This document shows positions 36,198 to 43,587 of a DNA stretch of 43,587 nt, piece after piece. The notes below the pieces were generated by a model, which saw only the letters and a program-made list of their open reading frames with translations, ran no database searches and had not been told where the DNA came from. The number at the start of each line of letters is the position of its first letter. Positions within the stretch are counted from its first letter, which is position 1. Source of the stretch: Oehlia diaphana (taxonomy: Eukaryota > Glomeromycota > Glomeromycetes > Glomerales > Glomeraceae); assembly GCA_003833135.1 (NCBI GenBank), contig QZLH01000903.1, positions 9,705 to 53,291 on the forward strand, written 5' to 3'. Both the position numbers and the translations under genes were made by a program.

Positions 36198-37382
36198 TTT
36201 ATTTTTATTTTATTTTTTTTTTTTTTAAAAAAAAAAGAGTATATATTTAAGATTTTTGGTCGGTTTGAATTTTAAGGTAATAGATTAAAAAGCAAGCCAT
36301 GTATGTTAGTTAGGATTTTTATCTATTACAAAAGTCGTAATGATTTTTTTTTTTTTTTGAAATTTTAATCAATGATAGGAAAATGAATTTTTATATATAA
36401 AACTTAAAATCATTATTTTTATATATGAAACCTAAAATTATGGTTGATATTAATTTATTCTTTTCCTTTTTTATGTCAATTTTAATTTATAGATTTTCGT
36501 GGATTTTCGTGAATCTTATTTTATTTTTGAATTTGACTTTAGGTAATCATACGAAAATCATTGTCGATTAAATCCAATTCTTTTCATTTAAAAATTACTA
36601 ATTGTGAAAATCGAATATCGCGTTTTTTTGAAAAAAATTCACATCTATTTAAGTCTATAAATAAACAAATAATTAAAAATAAAAAGATCATTACTATTAA
36701 AGTTATCATTATAGATCGGTCGGGAAGGGCGAGAAATCGGAATTTGTCTCTATTCTAGTAATAGCAGGGAATTAATTTTTTGTTTCACGATTATTATAAT
36801 GAATTCTCAATAAATAAACTTTGATCGATCTTTCTTCCAAACCAGGAATCTTTTAATTATACCGGAATCGAACGCTATCAATCTTCATTTTATCAATAGT
36901 ATGTACCATCATTGAATTTAATATTTGATCATATGCGTTAAAAAAAAAAAATTCGAACATCTAAAACATCTGAATCACTTGGTAACTCGGATTATCAAAA
37001 TAATTAAAATAATTTACATTATGAGGCTTAAATTATAATTATATATATACAAATTTCAAAAAAAAATTATTCGACTCAAATGTAAATCAAAGAATAATGA
37101 TTTATTACATTTTCTTATATATTGTAAATAAAACAACAATACAATTTCCTATATTATAATGTTTTAATTTTTTTTTTTTTTTAATATGAGTAAAATAATA
37201 ATAATGAATGAAATCTAATTTTATTATATTTCTCAATATATGTGTATGAAACTTTTTTAGGTTATAAAAAAAAAATCACGAAAGAAAAAAAAACTAAAAA
37301 AAAAATGCTATAAAATAATATGAATAATATATAAATAAATGTGTTAATAATATTACATAACACTTTTTTTTTTTATCTCTAA
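36198..37382. other. 1.2-kb AT-rich spacer
   Basis: It should hold the methyltransferase promoter (left end) and the 3' region of the first four-helix gene (right end). A T16-A11 palindromic block at 36206-36237 abuts the methyltransferase start region. An open frame at 36561-36758 on the plus strand has no coding character. Nothing else was recognised. Confidence 0.5.
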
Positions 37383-38614
37383 TCAAACAATATGTTTTAA
37401 TTTATCATTATCATCAGGATCAATAAATTTTTGTAAATCATCATTATTAAATCCAAAGGTTTCCTCTTTTCCTTTAGGTTTATCATGTTTAGAAGGTTCA
37501 ATTTCGTTTCTTCCCATTCCATCTATTCCATTACTTGAAGATCCATCTGTTTCATCTTGAACGATTTGAATTTGTTTATAATTAAGATCATTTTGTTTAA
37601 CACTTTGATATCCATCACGATTACCTCCTCCGCTATTAAATGCTTGATATTCTTCATCGCCATCATCATTAAATATATCAATTAAAATTTCTTTTGGAAT
37701 GATCATTGTAATACCAGTCAAGAGTATTCCCATGAACATGACCCACATACAAATTAAATTCGCTAACCGAGTTTGGCAAACATATCGTAATCCTGGTTCT
37801 TCATAATCATAATTTGTTGGACAATAAAATGGAATATCACCTAACTCATTTATTGTAAAGATCGTATAAATGACTATTAAAAATAAACGAAAAGGCATTA
37901 GATTTGAAAATCTTTTTTTTTAAAAAAAAGAGAGAGGAACATATAAATAGTAGTAAACTTACTTGGAATAACTAACCATAATACTGTCGTTAAACTAAAT
38001 AAATAAAAATAGGAAAAAAATTTATTATGTCAATATTTTTTTCTTTTTTTTTTTTAAAAAAAAAAATAAATCTTAATCATATTTTTCTTTTTTTTTTCAT
38101 ACATAAATTCCTTGCTCAAATCTTCTCTAGCAAAATAGCAGCAACAACAAAAAATGAGGAACGCCAATACTATAATAATATAATAATAAAATTTGATTTA
38201 GTATCAATCGTATCAATCCAAAAAATTGTATTAAATGAACCCTTAATATATATAACTCACAAAGTTGAAATAAAGTAAGAGATAAATATCTAAAATATTG
38301 AGTATACTTCGTTATTATTATTCGAAGAAAGAAGTCAAGTTTTTTTAAATTTAAAATACTTACGTGTATTCAATATATTTATTATAAGGGATACTATGCT
38401 CATCAAATAATCTTAATTTTTGTATTTCTAAAAAAAAGGAGCAACAAATTTAATAAATAAAAATCAAATAAAACAAAATAAAATAAAATAAAATAAAATA
38501 AAAAAGTTTCTTTGTACCTAGAATAGGACAAATAAAAATTAAAGGAAGTTCAGCAAACATTAAACAAAAAATACTACATATGATGGGACAAGCTAAAATA
38601 TCTTTCAAAGCCAT
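37383..38614 (-). CDS. Four-helix membrane protein, tandem paralogue 1
   Basis: Six exons in coding order: 38614-38518, 38427-38364, 38289-38261, 38169-38103, 37994-37963, 37873-37383; 259 residues. Exons 3 and 4 were found by aligning to the neighbour at 39118-39982. Helices lie at about 7-32 (ILACPIICSIFCLMFAELPL), 54-75 (YLSLTLFQLLLAFLIFCCCC), 86-103 (TTVLWLVIPIIYTIFTI) and 130-152 (LICMWVMFMGILLTGITMII). A loop between helices 3 and 4 carries IPFYCPTNYDY and a second Cys (RYVCQTR), a likely disulfide pair. The C-terminal tail of about 100 residues is hydrophilic, acidic and Ser/Gly-rich, and probably cytosolic. I recognise no family; the topology is tetraspan-like. Exons of 29 and 32 bases make automatic prediction likely to fail here. 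Confidence 0.78.
38470..38504. repeat. AAAAT pentamer microsatellite in intron 1 of paralogue 1
   Basis: About seven copies of AAAAT lie in the intron between exons 1 and 2 of the first four-helix gene. Confidence 0.75.
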
Positions 38615-39117
38615 TTTATTATACATGTAATTTTTTTTTCTTTAGGAAAAAAGGTGAAAAAGGATCATAAAGATTGATGAGTAATATAAACTTCAGAGTA
38701 AACAATAAAAGTTTTAGTTAAGAATATTAAATTGATGATCTCTTTTGTAATTAAACTTCCGATTTAAGATTGATTGATCACGCCAAAATCAGTATATTAC
38801 CACAATAGGTATAGGTACTCTTATTTGTCTTACCTATCCTTACCTGATAGATAATGCATGGTCTAAGGCCCCACATCAAAAAAAGGCATCAATGAATCGT
38901 CACGCAGGACCATGTTATAGTGTGTATAGTGTGACCACGGTTGTCACACTATACTATACTTGATTACTATATATCAATAATGTATTGGGCTGTCTATCAT
39001 GCCATTTTACTGTTTTATATTTATTACTATATTACCCCTGTTTGACAATTTTTTGACAATCACAATTGTTAAATTTTTAGTTTATTTTATTTACATCTAA
39101 TTAAAAATACAGTAAAA
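38615..39117. other. Promoter region of paralogue 1, with a perfect hairpin
   Basis: It separates the two tandem four-helix genes. It contains a 12-bp perfect inverted repeat at 38924-38954 and a looser TAGGTATAGGTA/TACCTATCCTTACC inverted patch near 38807-38845. No coding signal is visible. Confidence 0.5.
38924..38954. promoter_or_regulatory. Perfect 12-bp inverted repeat with 7-base loop
   Basis: GTATAGTGTGAC (38924-38935) and GTCACACTATAC (38943-38954) are exact reverse complements around CACGGTT. The left arm is preceded by another TATAGTGTG copy. It lies 310 bases upstream of the start of paralogue 1. It could be a dimeric factor site or a decayed mobile-element end. Confidence 0.45.
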
Positions 39118-39982
39118 TTACACGTCACTTTCTTTTCTCCCATCATCATTTTTTATGTTCGATTTGACACCAAACAAATCATTAATCTTACGTTCAGGAA
39201 TAAGAGCAAGCACAGTAAAAAAGAATGTAGTCAAAAACATTAACCACATAAGCATTAAATTTAAAAAACTAATCAAACAAGTATTATAATAACTTTTTGA
39301 AGGATTAGGATAAGAATAATCTTTTGGACAAGAAAAAGGAATTGGATTCAATTCATTAATTGTAAGAGACGTATATAAAACTATTTATAAAAGTGGTGTA
39401 AATGCGTAATTAGGAATCTGACATATAACACTTTTTATAAGGATGAAATTAATGAAAAACTTGCCTGGAATTAACACCCATAATAATGATGAGATTCTTT
39501 GTTATTAGAAATAACAAATATTAAATATTGAAAACGAAAAGTTCAAGAAATACATTAAATGTTTAATGACTAACCTGTTTATCCATTTTACTACTTTTTG
39601 CCAATTATCAATACAATTTTGAATGTATACAGACAATGCAGTTGAAACTAACGATGATTAAAATCGATTAGATAAAAAAATAACGCATATATACATATAT
39701 ATATTCTTTGTACTTTACCAAGTGTAAAGATAACTAGAGCAAGATAAATATATTCAATAGGTTCGTTAAGAGGAATGTTATTTATATGAAACAAATTAAT
39801 TTTCATGATTTCTGTTTAAAAAAAAAAAATGTATATATAAGTTATTGCGATAAACATTATTTGTTATTAGATATTTAGATAATCTAATTACCAAAAAGTG
39901 TACAAAGGATGATTGTAGGAACCTGGATTAAGTATAAACAACTCGTACAACATGCATAAAAAATTATTGGAGAGTAATCCAT
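39118..39982 (-). CDS. Four-helix membrane protein, tandem paralogue 2
   Basis: Five exons in coding order: 39982-39892, 39811-39719, 39647-39575, 39496-39465, 39380-39118; 183 residues. Helices lie at about 6-30 (FYACCTSCLYLIQVPTIILC), 52-71 (IYLALVIFTLVSTALSVYI), 88-107 (SLLWVLIPVLYTSLTI) and 133-155 (LMLMWLMFLTTFFFTVLALI). The loop before helix 4 has IPFSCPKDYSY and a second Cys (YYNTCL), matching the Cys pair of paralogue 1. The C-terminal tail is only about 25 residues, against about 100 in paralogue 1. All four introns sit at the same position and phase as in paralogue 1, which has one extra. Intron 4 starts with GC instead of GT (CCAG|GCAAGT), supported by its position. Function is unknown; the pair clearly arose by tandem duplication. 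Confidence 0.78.
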
Positions 39983-40197
39983 TTTTTTTGGTTTTTCAAA
40001 AACTCCTTTCTATAAAGCATTCGTTTTTTAGAATAACTTTTTAGAAAGTTGAAACGTAAACGATTCGTAAAATGCCACACTATTAAAAGATACGTGTAAT
40101 ATAAGCCATGATCTCCTTTTACTTTACTTCTTTTACTGCGTGTTTATCACGTGAATTATTATTATCAAAAAAAAAAAAAAAAAAAAAAAAAAAAACA

Positions 40198-40245
<48 letters not shown>

Positions 40246-40257
40246 TTAAGCAAGAAT
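39983..40257. other. Upstream region of paralogue 2 with a long poly(A) block
   Basis: Two A tracts (29 and at least 40 bases) at 40167-40240 are separated by CAATA. On the gene's coding strand this is a poly(T) block about 185-260 bases before the start codon. The exact length is prone to assembly error. A CACGTG site sits at 40148-40153. Confidence 0.6.
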
Positions 40258-40718
40258 ATACCATATATATAGTATAGAAAATCCATTATAATTTAACCAG
40301 ATTTTCTGGTAAATTTCTGATAAAACTGGTAAAATTTTATAATCCTGATTCCTAAAATTGATCTGATCGTAACGTAGCAAATTTCTGGAATATTTTGTAA
40401 ATACTGAAAATAAAGATGTTAGCCTTAATTATTTTTTAAAAAATTTTGAATTACAGCTATAAGATTTTTATAGCCTTAATTAATACAGTATATAAAAATT
40501 TTGTATTATGACACTTTTTTGAATTATAGTTAACATCTTTAATTAAAAATTTTATTTAATAAATTTATTATCATTTATTTGGTAATACCATCTAAAACTA
40601 AAATTTTTTTTAATTCCAGTTACATGTATCAATTGAAAAAATAAATTTCCAGAATTTTTATATTTAATCAGAATTTTTCTGAAATTTTTCCAAGATTTTT
40701 TTCTGTGCTAATACCATA
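40258..40718. mobile_element. hAT-like MITE (element A) with exact 8-bp target duplication
   Basis: The body at 40266-40710 (445 bp) is flanked by ATACCATA on both sides (40258-40265 and 40711-40718). The ends are loosely inverted: TAGTATAGAAAA near the left end against TAGCACAGAAAA reading in from the right end. The subterminal DNA on both sides is crowded with TTTCTGG/CCAGAA-like words in opposite orientation, as in hAT elements. An 8-bp duplication is characteristic of that superfamily. There is no transposase, so it is non-autonomous. Confidence 0.5.
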
Positions 40719-40974
40719 TATTTAAGGTTGCTTGTCTAAACCTCTTCAAAATCCTACGATTAGTTTCGTCAAAATTTTACTATAGATTTATTATAGTTTT
40801 GGCAGAGTTTCGGCAGTTTTGGTATTTATAATAAGTTTCAGCAGTTTCATCTTTCTCCAGAGTTTCGCTAGTTTTTTAATATAACTTTAATATAATTTCG
40901 GCAGAATTTCACTTTTTGGCAAAACGTCATCTTGCCTAAACTCTTAGGTTTCGGTAAGCAACCTTACATATATT
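40715..40974. mobile_element. hAT-like MITE (element B), 244 bp, exact 8-bp target duplication
   Basis: The body at 40723-40966 has terminal inverted repeats of 21 bases (TAAGGTTGCTT identical for 11, then three mismatches, then AAACCT identical). CATATATT flanks both ends (40715-40722 and 40967-40974). The interior contains repeated TTTCGGCAG/TTTTGGCAG words. It has no coding capacity. Its left target copy overlaps the right target copy of element A, so the two inserted next to each other. Confidence 0.72.
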
Positions 40975-42374
40975 ATATAATAATAAAAAAAATCTTGTAA
41001 AATTTGCAAAATTTACAAATAATTAGTATAAAGTTACTTAAAATATAAATCTAGAAAAATGACTTTTTTTAAAGTATAATGTTACTGTCTGAAATTCATT
41101 TAATGATAAAATTCAAAAATCTGAAACTCAAAAACTTTATTTTTAATGAAAAAATTGGTAAATCTAAAACTTTTCTAAATTATAATTAGTTTCAGAAAAG
41201 TATAAAAACAGTTTCAGCAATTAAGTTTATTATAAAAAATAGTTTCAGATTGAATTTTGACTAAACTAAAATTTTGAAAAAATAGTTTTGATAAATATCC
41301 TTACCAAAGTAAACTCTTTAAATTTTATAACAAACAAAAAAAAAATTTTTTTGTGATATATTTACATTTGATATTATTAATTGATAAATTATGGTTGCAT
41401 TAAGCATGATTTATATAAGCCAAAATCAGAATTGAAATGTGCAAATCAATATTATTTATATAAGAACTTGTAACAGATCTTCTAATCAATTTTATATCAT
41501 TAAGTAGCAGATTGGCAATTAATTATTATATAAAATAAAGTTTGATTGATTATATATATATTTTACAAATTCTTTATTAAATAATTTAAATTTTTAAAAT
41601 TAATTAAAAATTAAGAATTTTATAAATTATATTAATTAATAAAATAATTATTTTAAAAAAAAATTCTTATTTATTTTAAACTTAAAATATTTAATATATT
41701 TAATAATAAAAAAATTTTAAATAAAAATTCTAAAATAGAAATCAATATTTAATATATTTAGTAAAAGTTTTGTATAAACTTAAAGAAATAGTAAAAAATA
41801 AAGTTTTTAATAATTTTTTTTTTTAAAAAAAAGGTATTGCTAAATATTACTAGTAGTGATTATCATTATACTACTTAATTCTAATCAAAAATTATAATTT
41901 TGGCTAGAATTAAAAATACATCATAAATTATTTTTCAAAAATTTCAATTTAAATAATAAATAAATAAATCAAATCTGAGTAAATACTAATTACATTAAAA
42001 TTTTGAAATTTAACTAAAAAAAAATCTTTTTTATATAAAATTAAACTTTTTATAAATTTACATATGGGAACGCCCATAGTAAAAGAGGAGAATGGGGCAA
42101 AAAATTTAAATTTGAGATTTTATTATAATTATATGTCTATTGGTTTAATTTTTAAGAAAATATGGTTTTTTATTAATAATATATTAGTAAAAAAGTTTAA
42201 TTTTGAAATTTTCTTATTATTTGCATTTTACTTTTATAATATTAACAAGCAACATAAACTTATTAAAAGTAAATCAATACTCTTAGTAAATTGCCTGTAA
42301 AATTTGGTTTTAGATAAAAAAAAAAAGGTCTGAAAGTCAATTTATTTCACAAATAAGTGATGATCTGCCAACTC
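40975..42374. other. Extremely AT-rich DNA without a gene
   Basis: Nothing coding is supported. The open frame at 42064-42300 begins with a slightly GC-richer patch (GGAACGCCCATAGTAAAAGA) that may be a scrap of a repeat, but it soon becomes composition-driven. There are A/T palindromic blocks at 41335-41352 and 41814-41832. Confidence 0.5.
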
Positions 42375-42880
42375 CCCCAGTATAGGGATTGGAATCGATT
42401 TTACAATAATCGAATTTATCGAAAATTGATAAGAATCGATTTTAAATCAATTATCGAATAAAAATCGAATTTACTTATTGTGGCACAGTAGCATTAATCC
42501 TGCGTGCCCTACAAGTTTTAGTTTTATTTTGGTTGACAAAAACCTATTTGTCACTCATTATTTGTCACATAGTTAATTTCTTAATTTCTTAATGCCAGCC
42601 GTTTTGTGACATTTTTGTAAGGTAACGCTAGGTAGTCCGTATATCGTTGTCACATGACATTACAAAAATCCAAAAAAGGAAATTTTGTTGTCCAATGAAA
42701 TTCAAGTTATGTTGCACAAAATTCCCAAAAAGGATATTTTTATGTAGATCTTAATAAATTTTAATAGTCACGTGACCGGTGACCGGCAGTAGTATAATTT
42801 TGATTAACGATTAATCGACGATTAATCGATTTTAAAATCGATTCTAATAATAATAATTGATTCCAATCCCTATCCCCGTA
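42375..42880. mobile_element. hAT-like MITE (element C), 490 bp
   Basis: The body at 42383-42872 has ends TAGGGATTGGAATCGATT and AATTGATTCCAATCCCTA, inverted with one mismatch in 18. The flanking 8-mers CCCCAGTA (42375-42382) and TCCCCGTA (42873-42880) agree at 6 of 8 positions, which fits an aged target duplication. Both subterminal regions are packed with ATCGATT/AATCGATT words. The interior includes the perfect palindrome GTCACGTGAC at 42767-42776. No open frame spans it. Confidence 0.62.
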
Positions 42881-42954
42881 ACACCATCAAAAAAAGCTCG
42901 GGCACGTGATTCATGTGATTTGGCTGTAACTAAGTGTGGCTATGGAAATAATAC

Positions 42955-43458
42955 TACAGTCAGAACTCGATATAACGAACCCTCCGTTCAAGCTATCTTG
43001 GGTCGTTATATCGAATATTTGATAAATCAAATATTTCTATTATACCGATTGATATATTATAAAGTATAAAAACGGTATATCTAAAAAAGTATTATCAATA
43101 TAAAGTCAAATTTTATCACCTTAAAATGTGCTTATAATCCCAATAGTTCAATACAATGTTATCATACAGAAACTTATAAATAGATGCACCGAAATTGAGA
43201 ATCGGTGATCTGCTGCGTTGAATAATGCCGGCCGAGACTAAGTTAATTCCGGCCGGAATTAGTATGGGATCGGTTTATCGAGAATAAATAAGCATGACTG
43301 GTTTTATGATTAACTTTGTTATATGTAATATCGTGAAATTTATAATAAAGTCGGTATATAGTGATATAATTGATTATAGATGGTTTTGGTTTAAGAAAAA
43401 AGTTCGTTATGGGCCAAAATCGGTTTATCCCGAATCGTTATATCGAGTTATGACTGTA
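42955..43458. mobile_element. pogo/Tc1-mariner-like MITE (element D), 500 bp, TA target
   Basis: The body at 42957-43456 starts CAGTCAGAACTCGATATAAC and ends with its inverse; 21 of 22 terminal bases match (G/T mismatch at position 7). TA dinucleotides flank both ends (42955-42956 and 43457-43458), as for Tc1/mariner-type insertion. The CAGTC...CGATATAACGA terminus resembles pogo/Tigger/Fot-type elements. A CCGGCCG-rich patch lies near 43230-43255. It encodes nothing, so it would need a transposase supplied elsewhere. Confidence 0.75.
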
Positions 43459-43587
43459 TAAGTAAAATATACTAGGATTCACCTGTTAACTACGTTAACA
43501 GTTAATGTCTAAATATATTATTAAATTATAATAAAAAATTTTTATTGAAAAATTTCAGATAAACAACATTATAAGTATAATTGATTA

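Noticed and set aside
36561..36758. 65-codon plus-strand open frame
   Set aside because: Composition-driven Lys/Ile/Asn sequence without an ATG-context or homologous features.
38027..38278. 83-codon plus-strand open frame
   Set aside because: It is antisense to exons 3 and 4 of the first four-helix gene, which are supported by exact phase and by the paralogue.
42064..42300. 78-codon plus-strand open frame
   Set aside because: Only its first 15 codons have mixed composition; the rest is typical of AT-rich non-coding DNA.
42857..43069. 70-codon plus-strand open frame
   Set aside because: It runs across the right end of MITE C and into the terminal repeat of MITE D, so it is not a real gene.
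1..43587. tRNA, rRNA and CRISPR arrays
   Set aside because: I looked for tRNA T-loop/B-box patterns, rRNA-like GC-rich blocks and spaced direct repeats and saw none; a covariance-model scan would be needed to exclude tRNAs fully.

Overview
The window is nuclear DNA from a strongly AT-rich, early-diverging fungus, most like a Glomeromycotina (Rhizophagus-type arbuscular mycorrhizal) genome. The signs are a very low GC content, dense short GT-AG introns of about 60-100 bases, long A and T tracts, a fungal Zn2Cys6 regulator, a fungal UPF0658 Golgi protein, and gene-poor spacers holding small non-autonomous DNA transposons. The species is inferred, not proven. I rebuilt gene models by hand by joining exons with matching splice sites and reading phase. 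Every main multi-exon model sums to a whole number of codons; only the LisH gene has an unresolved splice choice.

Layout. Bases 1-152 carry part of an exon of a leftward gene cut by the window edge. 1079-2386 (+) is an intronless O-fucosyltransferase-like type II membrane protein. 2.4-6.4 kb is a graveyard: a 3' remnant of a small gene, a coiled-coil fragment, a Ty3/gypsy-like RT scrap and a degenerate telomere-type repeat. 6463-10717 (-) is a 1225-residue GRIP-domain golgin. 10.7-13.4 kb is mostly empty. 13459-15210 (+) is a UPF0658 Golgi membrane protein, 15981-19761 (+) a Zn2Cys6 transcription factor, and 20572-22431 (+) an ER protein disulfide isomerase ending in KDEL. 22848-30834 (-) is a 25-exon, 2000-residue RalGAP-alpha-like GTPase-activating protein. 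A 3-kb spacer follows, then a small LisH/SSDP-like protein (33890-34742, +), a SAM methyltransferase (35174-36197, -) and two tandem four-helix membrane protein genes (37383-38614 and 39118-39982, both -). The last 3.5 kb holds no gene but a cluster of four MITE-like elements, two with exact 8-bp target duplications, one with an imperfect 8-bp duplication, and one pogo-like with TA duplications.

Functional themes are the secretory and endomembrane system (fucosyltransferase, golgin, UPF0658, PDI) and small-GTPase control (RalGAP; golgins are recruited by Arl1). There is no operon logic; each gene has its own promoter. The most notable items are the tandem four-helix family, whose shared intron positions settle the gene models and reveal a GC-AG intron; an exact ERSE-type motif (CCAAT-N9-CCACG) upstream of the PDI gene; and the MITE cluster.
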